From Megaustenia siamemsis (lineage: Eukaryota > Mollusca > Gastropoda > Stylommatophora > Ariophantidae): a stretch of DNA of 64,000 bases. The notes under the pieces were generated by a model. The model worked only from the letters and a program-made list of their open reading frames with translations, made no database searches and had not been told where the DNA came from. The stretch spans positions 80,810,428-80,874,427 of the forward strand of contig JAVIAB010000041.1 in the NCBI GenBank assembly GCA_032433765.1, in the 5' to 3' direction. Shown here in pieces: positions 27,576-39,754 of the stretch (the first letter of the stretch is position 1; every line of letters starts with the position of its first letter). The translations under genes and the position numbers were made by a program.

Positions 27576-28407
27576 CCCTTTTATTTTTTGCAACATGGGA
27601 AATACGTGTGCTTTGAGCAAAAATATGTGTAATTCAGTGGGTTAAACAATTGTATAATAACGAAATAAAATAAGTAGCAAATCATGTACCCACTCACATA
27701 CAATGAGGGAATATCAGTTTGCATGCACTTTGAGAAATGCTGAGACCGGTGCTAGAGCTGATATAGGGTGCCCTGACTGCAAGAATAGAATAGAGGGAAT
27801 GTTCATGAGCAGTCGTGTGTCTGGAAGATTGCTTGATTTCATTGGTTGTATACAAAGTTGAGATCAACATAAATAAACTTTATGTATAAATGACATTTTA
27901 GGTCAATCACAGACAATATAAGGAAATAAAATTGTAAATGGAAGACAAATCAAAGAACGTGATGTAGCAGGTACTGCTTTGTGTAAAAATAGAATGTCTA
28001 ATAACAATATGGACTGTGATATGTTGATCTAACAAACAACAATAAAGAAATGATCCACACTAGAAAACATTGATTATAATCAGCATAGACAGCCAGCAAA
28101 CAACCGGGTCTTTATAAATAAGCTTACAGAGTTCCAACAACACATTCGGTCCACAAACTTGCAGATGCCATCTGGCAGAAATATGTTTAGTCTGGCTGTT
28201 AACGAACTCTGCACCAAAAACTATAACCCGTTAGCTGCCTTGAACCCATTTGCTACACACTTTCCAATATCTGAGGTCATCATGGACAATTTTATATGCA
28301 GCACCAAAACTCATGTTGAATTCTTTGGCTATTTCATTAATAGTGACTTGTCACTGATTCAATACTCAAGTATCACAGATTCAATACTCCATTTATTTCA
28401 TTAAAAG

Positions 28408-28655
28408 TGACTTGTCACTGATTGAATACTCAATCTCCTGTTCCACTGTCTCACCTGACTGGCCCCCCACTCCACTGATCCAATACTCAATCTCCTGTTC
28501 CACTGTCTCACCTGACTGGCCCCCCACTCCACTGATCCAATACTCAATCTCCTGTTCCACTGTCTCACCTGACTGGCCCCCCACTCCACTGATCCAATAC
28601 TCAATCTCCTGTTCCACTGTCTCACCTGACTGGCCCCCCTCTCCACTGATCAACA
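28408..28655. repeat. 57-bp minisatellite, about 4 copies
   Basis: The unit contains TCTCACCTGACTGGCCCCCC. The copies are nearly identical. Confidence 0.93.
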
Positions 28656-28682
28656 TTGACACTCTATCCAGTTTTTACCACA

Positions 28683-29472
28683 CACACAAGCACTCTCCTC
28701 CTGACTCAAACAACCGTCTCCAAGCACTCTCCTCCTGACTCAAACAGCCATCTCCAAGCACTCTCCTGCTGACTCAAACAGCTGTCTCCAAGCATTCTCC
28801 ATCTGACTCAAACAACTGTCTCCAAGCATTCTCCATCTGACTCAAACAACTGTCTCCAAGCATTCTCCATCTGACTCAAACAACTGTCTCCAAGCACTCT
28901 CCTGCTGACTCAAACAACTGTCTCCAAGCACTCTCCTGCTGACTCAAACAACTGTCTCCAAGCACTCTCCTGCTGACTCAAACAACTGTCTCCAAGCACT
29001 CTCCTGCTGACTCAAACAACTGTCTCCCAGCACTCTCCTGCTGACTCAAACAACTGTCTCCAAGCACTCTCCTGCTGACTCAAACAACTGTCTCCAAGTA
29101 CTCTCCTGCTGACTCAAACAACTGTCTCCCAGCACTCTCCTGCTGACTCAAACAACTGTCTCCAAGCACTCTCCTGCTGACTCAAACAACTGTCTCCAAG
29201 CACTCTCCTGCTGACTCAAACAACTGTCTCCAAGCACTCTCCTGCTGACTCAAACAACTGTCTCCCAGCACTCTCCTGCTGACTCAAACAACTGTCTCCA
29301 AGCACTCTCCTGCTGACTCAAACAACTGTCTCACAGCACTCTCCTGCTGACTCAAACAACTGTCTCCAAGCACTCTCCTGCTGACTCAAACAACTGTCTC
29401 CAAGCACTCTCCATCTGACTCAAACAACTGTCTCCAAGCACTCTCCTGCTGACTCAAACAACTGTCTCCAAA
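28683..29472. repeat. 35-bp minisatellite, about 22 copies
   Basis: The unit contains ACTCAAACAACTGTCTCCAA followed by GCACTCTCCTGCTG. Confidence 0.95.
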
Positions 29473-29564
29473 GGAAGCTGTTTCAGGAACAAGCTGATGG
29501 CAACCATTTTGATTTCTCTCATAAAACTGGCAGCCTATCTCAGACTTCTCTAGGAAACAATGGC

Positions 29565-30652
29565 ATTCATTACTAACATGGATCTATCGATGGATCATTA
29601 CTAACATGGATCTATCGATGGATCATTACTAACATGGATCTATCGATGGATCATTACTAACATGGATCTATCGATGGATCATTACTAACATGGATCTATC
29701 GATGCATCATTACTAACATGGATCTATCGATGGATCATTACTAACATGGATCTATCGATGGATCATTACTAACATGGATCTATCGATGGATCATTACTAA
29801 CACAGATCTGTCAATGGATCATCACTAACATGGATCTATCGATGGATCATTACTAACATGGATCTATCGATGGATCATTATTAACATGGATCTATCGATG
29901 GATCATTACTAACATGGATCTATCAATGGATCATCATTAATATGGATCTATCGATGGATAATCACTAACACGGATCTGTCAATGGATCATCACTAACATG
30001 GATCTGTCAATGGATAATCACTAACACGGATCTGTCAATGGATCATCACTAACATGGATCTGTCAATGGATCATTACTAACATGGATCTATTGATGGATC
30101 ATTACTAACATGGATCTATCGATGGATCATTACTAACATGGATCTATCGATGGATCATCACAAACATGGATCTGTCGATGGATCATCACTAACATGGATC
30201 TGTCAATGGATCATCACTAACATGGATCTGTCAATGGATCATCACTAACATGGATCTGTCATTGAATCATCAATAACATGGATCTGTCATTGGATCATCA
30301 CTAACATGGATCTGTCATTGGATCATCACTAACATGGATCTGTCAATGGATCATCACTAACATGGATCTGTCATTGCATCATCACTAACGTGGATCTGTC
30401 AATAGATCATCACTAACATGGATCTGTCATTGGATCATTACTAACATGGATCTGTCAATGGATCATCACTAACATGGATCTGTCATTGCATCATCACTAA
30501 CGTGGATCTGTCAATAGATCATCACTAACATGGATCTGTCATTGGATCATTACTAACATGGATCTGTCATTGCATCATTACTAACATGGATCTGTCGATG
30601 CATCATCACTAAGATGGATCTGTCAATGGATCATCACTAACATGGATCAGCC
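29565..30652. repeat. 28-bp minisatellite, about 38 copies
   Basis: The unit is GGATCATTACTAACATGGAT plus CTATCGAT. A gradient from CTATCGAT (left) to CTGTCAAT or CTGTCATT (right) is clear. Confidence 0.95.
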
Positions 30653-30891
30653 AAAGACACATCATCACTTTGACATATGTCTATAACTTAATGCCCTATT
30701 TAGAAGTGGACGATGACGACAAATAATTGCTTGGGGAACTCAAGAGAAGAAACTGTACTAGACTATGGGTTGCTCTCTATTCCAATTTCTTTAAAACTTT
30801 TTCCTAACGACTTGGCTACTTTTATCTTTTTTTTTCATCGAATTCCCAGATTTTACCAGGGGAAATAACCACCATAATCAATGGATTCTCT

Positions 30892-32142
30892 CTAAACAAT
30901 TTTACTGTCCCCAACGAGTTCAGTCCAGTCTAAACCATCATGGCAGTACCCTAAGAATGGAGCAGGTATGATGAAGCCTACAGGCCAGTATGTTCCAAAA
31001 ACTGATGTCAAGTGTTTCCATACTGGCCCTTGATAAGTTTTAATACCTTTTAAACACTCATATTTTGTTTGGCCACGGTAGATTAGAAAAATCTGGACAA
31101 TGAAGTAATAACAACATACAAGTGCGGTAATGATGGCCCAGTACAGGTAGACGACCATTGCTACTGTAGACCCAGTAGTGGCTCCCATGAACCAAATGTA
31201 CAAGACTACAGGAAACAAATATGCCAGACAACCCCAGGTCTGAGTAGCTTCAAAGTTGCTTCGCAGGTAGGTGTGTGTGATAACAGAGCTGTAGATTCCT
31301 CCAATCGCTGCGTACAAGGAGAAGATAATAAAAAATCTCTGATTATGGAAGCCTACACAACAGCCCATGAAGAAACAATGGTGGTCACGCTTCAGGACAC
31401 AGTGTCCACAAAGTGGGCAGTGCTTCGCCCTAGGAGGAACTGTCATGACACAGTCTTTACACTTAGTCCATCCAGCAATGGTTAAGACTGACTCCTTTGC
31501 AGTCTCTGAAGTCACAACAGACTCACTGTCTGCTGACTCAAGATCTGAATCTTTCTGAACAATTTCATGGCTAAAGTCACTAGAATACATTTCAAAACTG
31601 CTGCTGTATGTCAAGCCTTGGTATAACTTATTGCTGTTACTATAAGTCATGTCACTGTACTGAAGACTCCAACTTTGACTTTCTATAAAGGAGTCAGCAA
31701 AAGTTAAATATTTCTCATGTTCTTTCTCAGCAACTGGTTCCATTTTAGTGCACTTTTCTTGTATCTGATCAGAGTCATTCCATGACTGGTAGTTGTTCTC
31801 TACACATGTGGTTGTTGCAGATTTTGATAAGAAAGTACATTTTTTAGGTAAGGGCGTAATGGAATAATATGAACATAATGAATCTAATATTAATCTAGAA
31901 CTTTCTAGTTTCACGACCGAAAGTCGAGACTTGTGCCAGACACAAAAATAATTACCCCAGACGTTCAACAATATAAAACACATAAGAAGTGTCAGATGGT
32001 GCAGTCTGTTGATGTCTCCATCAGCAGTTGCTGGCAATGTTACTTTAATAAACAGAACCGCAGTAAGAACAGAAAATACAAAGACATAAGCCTGGCAGAG
32101 AAGATTGACAAGCTTCAGCTTCTGCCTCACAGTCAACATCAT
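30892..32142 (-). CDS. DHHC-type protein S-acyltransferase (ZDHHC24-like)
   Basis: This membrane enzyme attaches palmitate to cysteines of target proteins, usually at Golgi or endoplasmic reticulum membranes. The exon encodes about 416 residues from the MMLTVRQK start. A Cys-rich domain (CKDCVMTVPPRAKHCPLCGHC) leads into the catalytic DHHC, encoded at 31375-31386, then CVGFHNQRFF. Hydrophobic segments before and after it fit the usual four-to-five-pass topology, with a long hydrophilic, Ser-rich loop before the catalytic domain. Upstream of the ATG the minus strand reads TTTCTTTCACAG, a good splice acceptor ending at 32152. I therefore take the frame extending to 32235 to be intron and the ATG at 32142 to be near the start of the last coding exon. 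It is the only intact ordinary host gene in the window and lies between minisatellites. ZDHHC24 is the closest family by eye; ZDHHC22 or ZDHHC11 relatives cannot be excluded. Confidence 0.88.
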   Translation of the reverse strand: MMLTVRQKLKLVNLLCQAYVFVFSVLTAVLFIKVTLPATADGDINRLHHLTLLMCFILLNVWGNYFCVWHKSRLSVVKLESSRLILDSLCSYYSITPLPKKCTFLSKSATTTCVENNYQSWNDSDQIQEKCTKMEPVAEKEHEKYLTFADSFIESQSWSLQYSDMTYSNSNKLYQGLTYSSSFEMYSSDFSHEIVQKDSDLESADSESVVTSETAKESVLTIAGWTKCKDCVMTVPPRAKHCPLCGHCVLKRDHHCFFMGCCVGFHNQRFFIIFSLYAAIGGIYSSVITHTYLRSNFEATQTWGCLAYLFPVVLYIWFMGATTGSTVAMVVYLYWAIITALVCCYYFIVQIFLIYRGQTKYECLKGIKTYQGPVWKHLTSVFGTYWPVGFIIPAPFLGYCHDGLDWTELVGDSKIV

Positions 32143-32165
32143 CTTAACAACCTGTGAAAGAAACA
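32141..32165 (-). other. Splice acceptor and start context of the DHHC gene
   Basis: On the minus strand a pyrimidine-rich stretch ends in CACAG, followed by GTTGTTAAG and then ATGATG. An intron boundary just before the first methionine implies an upstream 5' UTR exon, which I cannot locate. Confidence 0.6.
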
Positions 32166-32354
32166 AAAGACAATTTGTTGTAGCTACATGCATGCAGTTG
32201 TTACAAATAGACTCAAAACAGACATCATTTTGCAATTGAAATAATTAGATGAAATGTCATGTGAAGAAATCATGGATTCTTCTTTCCTTTGTCATTCGCC
32301 ATTCAGTATTGAGGAGAGATATCATTTGCAGTCTTTGCTCTTCTGTAGTCTTTT

Positions 32355-32560
32355 GCTTTTCTGTTGGCCTCTGCTGCTGTTATGTTTCCTAGTGTTTCTA
32401 ATTTTCCATCAATCCATCTTTTGTTCTTCTGTTGGCCTCTGCTGCTGTTATGTTTCCTAGTGTTTCTAATTTTCCATCAATCCATCTTTTGTTCTTCTGT
32501 TGGCCTCTGCTGCTGTTATGTTTCCTAGTGTTTCTAATTTTCCATCAATCCATCTTTTTC
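32355..32560. repeat. 68-bp repeat, 3 copies
   Basis: CTGTTGGCCTCTGCTGCTGT recurs at 32361, 32429 and 32497. Confidence 0.92.
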
Positions 32561-32721
32561 ATGTTTGACCCTATAGTCTGATGTTCTTGTAATGTTTATT
32601 GAAGGCTCGTTGTGTTGTGATTTTTCTACCTTATTACATAACCAAACTATTGGTCTGTTGTTCCTTTATGTATTCTATGGATGGAATTAATGGTAGCATT
32701 TGTTCTCAGTCTTTCATTACT

Positions 32722-33738
32722 CATGGTTAGTATAAACATGTGGAACACCTTACTCATGGTTAGAATAAACATGTGGAACACATTACTCATGGTTAGTATA
32801 AACATGTGGAACACATTACTCATGGTTAGTATAAACATGTGGAACACATTACTCATGGTTAGTATAAACAGGTGGAACACATTACTCATGGTTAGTATAA
32901 ACAAGTGGAACACATTACTCATGGTTAGTATAAACAAGTGGAACACATTACTCATGGTTAGTATAAACATGTGGAACACATTACTCATGGTTAGAATAAA
33001 CATGTGGAACGCATTACTCATGGTTAGTATAAACAAGTGGAACACATTACTCATGGTTAGTATAAACATGTGGAACACATTACTCATGGTTAGTATAAAC
33101 AAGTGGAACACAATACTCATGGTTAGTATAAACAAGTGGAACACAATACTCATGGTTAGTATAAACAAGTGGAACACATTACTCATGGTTAGTATAAACA
33201 AGTGGAACACATTACTCATGGTTAGTATAAACAAGTGGAACACAATACTCATGGTTAGTATAAACAAGTGGAACACATTACTCATGGTTAGTATAAACAA
33301 GTGGAACACATTACTCATGGTTAGTATAAACAAGTGGAACACATTACTCATGGTTAGTATAAACATATGGAACACAATACTCATGGTTAGTATAAACAAG
33401 TGGAACACAATACTCATGGTTAGTATAAACAAGTGGAACACATTACTCATGGTTAGCATGAACAAGTGGAACACATTACTCATGGTTAGCATGAACAAGT
33501 GGAACACATTACTCATGGTTAGCATGAACAAGTGGAACACATTACTCATGGTTAGCATGAACAAGTGGAACACATTACTCATGGTTAGTATAAACAAGTG
33601 GAACACAATACTCATAGTTAGCATGAACAAGTGGAACACATTACTCATGGTTAGTATAAACAAGTGGAACACAATACTCATAGTTAGCATGAACAAGTGG
33701 AACACATTACTCATGGTTAGTGTGAACACGTGGAGTGG
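32722..33738. repeat. 33-bp minisatellite, about 31 copies
   Basis: The unit contains CTCATGGTTAGTATAAACAA then GTGGAACACATTA. It is unrelated in sequence to the 33-bp satellite at the left edge. Frames of more than 350 codons are open on both strands because the unit length is a multiple of three. The CATAGTTAGCATGAA variants cluster at the right end. Confidence 0.96.
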
Positions 33739-33789
33739 ATGATGCTTCATTTTTCTTCTTCAGCATTCACTCATTAAGTGGGTAAAAAC

Positions 33790-34672
33790 CAGCAGTGTTA
33801 TGTAATATTGAAAACAATGAGCCAGTGTTATGTAATATTTAAAACAATGAGCCAGTGTTATGTAATATTTAAAACAATGAGCCAGTGTTATGTAATATTG
33901 AAAACAATGAGCCAGTGTTATGTAATATTTAAAACAATGAGCCAGTGTTATGTAATATTGAAGACAATGAGCCAGTGTTATGTAATATTGAAAACAATGA
34001 GCCAGTGTTATGTAATATTGAAAACAATGAGCCAGTGTTATGTAATATTTAAAACAATGAGCCAATGTCATGTAATATTGAAAACAATGAGACAGTGTTA
34101 TGTGATATTGAAAACAATGAGCCAGTGTTATGTAATATTGAAAACAATGAGCCAGTGTTATGTAATACTGAAAACAATGAGCCAGTGTTATGTGATATTG
34201 AAAACAATGAGCCAGTGTTATGTAATATTTAAAACAATGAGCCAGTGTTATGTGATATTGAAAACAATGAGCCAGTGTTATGTAATACTGAAAACAATGA
34301 GCCAGTGTTATGTAATACTGAAAACAATGAGCCAGTGTTATGTGATATTGAAAACAATGAGCCAGTGTTATGTAATATTTAAAACAATGAGCCAGTGTTA
34401 TGTGATATTGAAAACAATGAGCCAGTGTTATGTAATATTGAAAACAATGAGCCAGTGTTATGTAATACTGAAAACAATGAGCCAGTGTTATGTGATATTG
34501 AAAACAATGAGCCAGTGTTATGTAATATTTAAAACAATGAGCCAGTGTTATGTGATATTGAAAACAATGAGCCAGTGTTATGTAATATTTAAAACAATGA
34601 GCCAGTGTTATGTGATATTGAAAACAATGAGCCAGTGTTATGTAATATTGAAAACAATGAGCCAGTGTCTCC
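33790..34672. repeat. 30-bp minisatellite, about 29 copies
   Basis: The unit contains GAGCCAGTGTTATGTAATAT then TGAAAACAAT. Multi-unit blocks containing GTGATATTG, GTAATATTT and GTAATACTG variants recur with 4-6-unit spacing in the right half. Confidence 0.95.
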
Positions 34673-35074
34673 TGTTAGAATAACATTAGCCCAGTGTTTT
34701 TCTGATCTACTAATCCTTGATAACCTTATCATGCCTTGTGGCTTAAGCTGAATATTGATATCACTTTTTTCCCCTATAGTCGAATGGCATGTACTGTTTT
34801 ATCAGCTCTTGTTCTCTTTCTCATAGAATTTCACTTACAAATTATTAACTTTAACAATTGTAAATAACTAATATATTGTTAGAATTATTGAGCAGACATG
34901 AACTGAATCAGAGTTGAGTATTTAGACTAGAGCTATTTTTCTACTCCTGCCGTCAAAGTCAAGGACATATCTTAATAAAAATGTCTAGCTATTAATAATT
35001 TATTATCATTATGTTGTTCTTTTTTTAAACTAAAAAAAACCTAGTTTGAAATCAGAAATGTTGGTACAAAGCAG

Positions 35075-35175
35075 GTACCCTGTGAGCCTTTTTGGTGAAC
35101 TTAGAATTAGTCTTAGTAAATATTGAGTTATTTGTGGGTCATCATCATTGCACTCCGAACATGTCCATAAAATTA
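35075..35175 (-). pseudogene. Fragment of the RNase H LINE 3' end
   Basis: The reverse complement of 35140-35170 (GACATGTTCGGAGTGCAATG) matches the plus strand near 9700, the CSECN coding end of the LINE remnant. The flanks (34673-35370) are otherwise featureless. Confidence 0.7.
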
Positions 35176-35377
35176 GTAAATAATAAAGTATTATGTATAA
35201 ACCACACTTGATAACAGAAAAAACAAGTGTGAAAAGTGAAAAGCTTGGTTCAACTCTGACACATTACACAATGTCAACAGTCTGCTGAAGTGACTAAGTC
35301 TCTATATCAATCTTCACTTTTATCTATTAACCAACATTACAAGTATATCATCTATTCTATCTATTGTCATTTCGAGC

Positions 35378-36133
35378 CGAAGACAGCACATAACATTGGA
35401 CACAACTTGTAGGTGCTTTTGTGTCCCATGATCTTTCAAGAAGACAGCACATAACATTGGACACAATTTGTAGGTGCTTTTGTGTCCCATGATCTTTCAA
35501 GAAGACAGCACATAACATTGGACACAACTTGTAGATGCTTTTGTGTCCCATGATCTTTCAAGAAGACAGCACATAACATTGGACACAACTTGTAGATGCT
35601 TTTGTGTCCCATGATCTTTCAAGAAGACAGCACATAACATTGGACACAACTTGTAGATGCTTTTGTGTCCCATGATCTTTCAAGAAGACAGCACATAACA
35701 TTGGACACAACTTGTAGATGCTTTTGTGTCCCATGATCTTTCAAGAAGACAGCACATAACATTGGACACAACTTGTAGATGCTTTTGTGTCCCATGATCT
35801 TTCAAGAAGACAGCACATAACATTGGACACAACTTGTAGATGCTTTTGTGTCCCATGATCTTTCAAGAAGACAGCACATAACATTGGACACAACTTGTAG
35901 ATGCTTTTGTGTCCCATGATCTTTCAAGAAGACAGCACATAACATTGGACACAACTTGTAGATGCTTTTGTGTCCCATGTTCTTTCAAGAAGACAGCACA
36001 TAAGATTGGACACAACTTGTAGATGCTTTTGTGTCCCATGATCTTTCAAGAAGACAGCACATAACATTGGACACAACTTGTAGATGCTTTTGTGTCCCAT
36101 GATTTTTCAAGAAGACAGCACATAACATTGGAC
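35378..36133. repeat. 61-bp minisatellite, about 12.5 copies
   Basis: The unit contains CATAACATTGGACACAACTT and GATGCTTTTGTGTCCCATGA. The central copies are almost identical. Confidence 0.95.
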
Positions 36134-36386
36134 ATTCTGACTACTCTACTGAGTCTACTCAGACTATGATACTAACTCATTATTTTCATTGTTTTTATAT
36201 TTTATCGCAGTGATTATGATGATAGTTGATAGATTTCGACCTGGAGAAAATCTAAACATAACATTAAAGCAAGAGGCAACAATAGCAGGCATCAGCTCCC
36301 TCTCTCCGAGATTCCATTGAGCAACTCGCCCAAATCCGAGCTATGTGACGAGACACAATGCAGGTCCTGTTCAAAGTCTGACAGTT

Positions 36387-36487
36387 GAAAGATCATGGGA
36401 CACAAAAGCATCTACAAGTTCTGTCCAATGTTATGTGCTGTCTTCTTGAAAGATCATGGGACACAAAAGCATCTACAGGTTCTGTGC
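36387..36487. repeat. Inverted partial copy of the 61-bp minisatellite
   Basis: About 1.6 units of the same repeat in the opposite orientation (GAAAGATCATGGGACACAAA), separated from the main array by 250 bases. 36488-37415 has no supported gene; it includes an AACGTTTCGGCC motif at about 36619 resembling one at about 16418. Confidence 0.9.
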
Positions 36488-37416
36488 CAGTGGTGGGGGT
36501 GGGGAGGAGGGGTGTAATTTACACTCCTACAAACATGGAACAAGGAGTAACAAGGTATTATGATAATTATCTTTATGGTGAGTTTTACATAAAAGGAACA
36601 CAACAAAATTAAATACTAACGTTTCGGCCCACATGCGCGACCTTCCTCAGAAAATACTGAGAAAACTTAAAACTAGAACAACCACACACGATAGGAAACA
36701 TAGAATAGAGGTGAGAGAAGGAAAAGCTATGGTAATGAGTCTAACTAACACATAAAATAAAATAGGATAATAACATAGGACAAACATAAAGTATAAATAA
36801 AGCAGCAGAGCAGCGGTCGGTCCGGTATAATAATAATACAGTATATAGAACTGCAGATACTGAATCTACCTACTGTCCGGTTTATGCCTGACTCAGAAGA
36901 ATTATAATGAAATTAAGAATAAAAACATATAAAAGAAAATAGCAATACAATATAGAAAGAACGTACCTCGAGCCACTTTCGCAGTAAGTGCGAGCCCAAC
37001 AACGACCATCAGCAACCACTTGTGTGTGGACTGTCACACAAGATGCCCCATCTCGGACACACCAGCCACCATGTTTTGTTTCCTGACTTCCGTTTCCGCT
37101 GATCTACCTACCGGTACTACCCAAACTTTCAGAGCTTACTGACTGCATGAAAGAAGCCACATAATGTCCACACAAAATGCGAAATCCGTTTCACACACAC
37201 AAAAAAAAGCCACACAAGTCTGATGTTTGTCGTTTGATACCTTCTATAAAAAGCAGCGGGACAACACATTACAAAATCACATTTAGATTGGAAAATAGTT
37301 CTTATAATTGAAATGTTAACGTTTACTATTACTATTGGTAAATTGTTTGGTAACTATGACAACCATTGAACACAAAACATTTGTAAGTTGTAGAACGCCT
37401 GGAAACATAGTAACAA

Positions 37417-37418
<2 letters not shown>

Positions 37419-37465
<47 letters not shown>

Positions 37466-37790
37466 GATCAGGACTCAATCAAAGTAGAACGTCCAGACTC
37501 TCGCACGAAGACAGCTATCTGTTTAAGCCTGTTAGATCCATTCCGATTGAATACCTGTTGAAACGTTGCACTGTGTTCTGCGCCAGTAGCCCAGTGCATC
37601 CTATTTCAGCCAGCATTTTGTTCAGGTTTGCTTTCCTTAGCCTTTGATTGTCCCCAATCTTCCTGCAAGGCAGCAAATGATCTTTAACTTTTCTGTAGGG
37701 GGATTCTGCCCTTAGATGGTCGGCCTTCCCAGGTTTACGAGCACCATCTGCCCGAGTCACTAGAGGTGACTAACACAGACATGCGACTTG
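37419..37790 (-). repeat. 350-bp dispersed repeat with (TC)n end, copy B
   Basis: Same family as 14902-15300. On the minus strand the short frame ADGARKPG...LAQNTVQR is open, with an in-frame 6-base insertion relative to the others. It continues at 37790-37935 into sequence whose reverse complement matches 2990-3150 in the satellite insertion. This links the 350-bp unit to the Cys-rich gene insertion family. Confidence 0.82.
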
Positions 37791-38217
37791 TAATCTGAGG
37801 AAACTGCAACAAGGAACACTTTTCATGCACCGCCTTCAACTGTTCCCGCCGCCTACCCCCATATACCGGTAAGTCACGTCCTCTTGAAAATGATGATCGT
37901 CGTAGCACTTTATGATGTTAGGCCATTGTTGGTGTAGAGCAGGGATGGCCAATTTCTTTCAAATGGCGGGCCACTTTTTTATCATTATTTTTTTGTGGCG
38001 GGCCACACACATAACAACATCAATACAAATAAACTTGACATTTGTTTTAAGGTAATATTTTTGTTATTTATCGGCATTATTTGCTTACATAAATCATTTT
38101 ATTGCAACAGAGTTAAAAATGCCTAGTTGATTTATAAAAATGAATAAAATTTGCTATTTATATTGTTTAACAAACATGTTTTAGTTAGGTCATTTTAAAG
38201 TTGACATGTAACAAACC

Positions 38218-38900
38218 TTAATGAGAACAATGTGGACGTTCATGTGCAGCAACAAGTTCATCAAAGTCAATGTGTACAGATGATGATGATATTCGTAATA
38301 AATCCTGAAGGTGGCCATCAGTGAGTCGGTTTCTTTGTGACGAATTAATCGCCTTCATTGTTGAAAAAGCGCATTCACATATATATGTGCTTCCGAACAT
38401 AGAAGTAATTTTCAAACTGAAATCACTCAATGCGGGATATTTTTCCTGTGGCACAAGTTTCCAAAAGTCAACTCCCATCTCCATCCTAGATTGGAAAAAG
38501 GGGTCACTTTGGAGGTTACATAACTCCAACTGAAAAGTGTCATGTTGTTGGAAAATGTCACACTTCATAGGGTTGTTAAACAATGCCAGTTCTGGTCGTA
38601 TACCACTGAAGTCAGAAAATCGTTCATTGAATTGCTCCAATAGTTTGTCTAACATTAATACAGAAAATTTGAAATCAGTGTCACTGCGCTCCTCAATCAA
38701 TTCTTTGCATGAAGGAAAATGAATGAAGTTTTCTTTGGCCAGGGTAAATCTAAAAACTTTTAGTTGACTTATAAATCCATCTAGGTGCCCTACCAAATCT
38801 GAGACTGTTTGGGAACGTCCCTGTAGCTTCACGTTGAGTTCATTCATGTGCTGGGTGATATCAGTTAAAAAGGCCAATACGCTGTTAAAATCGGGATCAG
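38218..38900 (-). pseudogene. Outer hAT transposase, C-terminal part
   Basis: The minus-strand frame corresponds to the C-terminal half of GTF2IRD2/ZBED-type hAT transposases. SDPDFNSVLAFLTDITQHMN leads to the hAT dimerisation region with FGSTYICECAFSTMKAINS near the end, the typical hATC signature. The frame continues past 38900 into inserted sequence, so only the part below the duplicated AGACATTTTTCTGA belongs to the transposase. It contains no internal stop. Confidence 0.82.
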
Positions 38901-39754
38901 ACATTTTTCTGAAAAATGGACGCTTCTTGCGTCCAAGCCATGTAAACAATGTTGAATTTCCTTGTCTTCAACGGTTTATCTCATTCTGTTAGAGAATTTC
39001 ACGCTATCTGTTACCACAGTAAGATGGCGGATTTTTTTGAAATGTAAACACGGGTTTGATATAGGGTTGCCATCCGTCCCGCTTTTTCCGGATTGTCCCA
39101 CTTTTTCATCAAAAATTAATTGTCCCGCCTAAGGGTCTGGGGGACAGCAATTTGTCCCGCTTTTTAATCCAGCCAAATTTTTCACCTACAAATTTTAATA
39201 TTTTCTTAAATTATTTATTATTGGTTTGAGTTTTGTTACAAAATGAAGCTTCTTAGTCCGAAACGTCTATTTGTAGAGTCCTGCGCTATCGCTGTTTAAT
39301 AATAAAGTTTGTAGATACAACTCATAAATACTCATTTGAGAATATCCAGCACAAAATTGTTAGTGCGGAAGGCGGTATTATTTAAAAATTTACAAAAGAT
39401 GACGTCTTCGGCTTCGTCTTACTCTTAGGCGACTCTTAGCCGAGGCGCTGAGCCTTACTCTACCCATCTCACCGCTCACCGCTCACTTGATCTGTGCCTA
39501 CGTGACAATCTGCATGCTTTTGTCCTTGTCGTATTTCTGTAGGCGCTAATAATTCATTCAACAACATCGGGCCATCCTCACCAGCAGCAAGAAGAAATTT
39601 TGGCTTCATTCTTTATTTATGTGTTGGAGGCTGGAGGTTGCTTCCAGTAATCCAGTCTGTTGTTACCGGTGGTTGTGAAATATTAAATTTGTTCATTTTT
39701 AATTGAGCATTCTAATTTTGTGAATTCTTTTTTTGGATTTATTTTTACTTGGAA

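Noticed and set aside
25489..27620. Minus-strand open frames of 460-660 codons in the 58-bp array
   Set aside because: The frames simply cycle through the three phases of a stop-free 58-bp unit.
32143..32235. Upstream extension of the DHHC protein by 31 residues
   Set aside because: A strong splice acceptor lies between this segment and the MMLTVRQK start, so it is more likely intron.
32647..34683. Long frames in the 33-bp and 30-bp minisatellites next to the DHHC gene
   Set aside because: Open on both strands because of unit length, with no coding features.
35157..35166. p53 half-site GAACATGTCC
   Set aside because: A single decamer in a LINE fragment with no second half-site or gene nearby; expected by chance about once per 4 kb.
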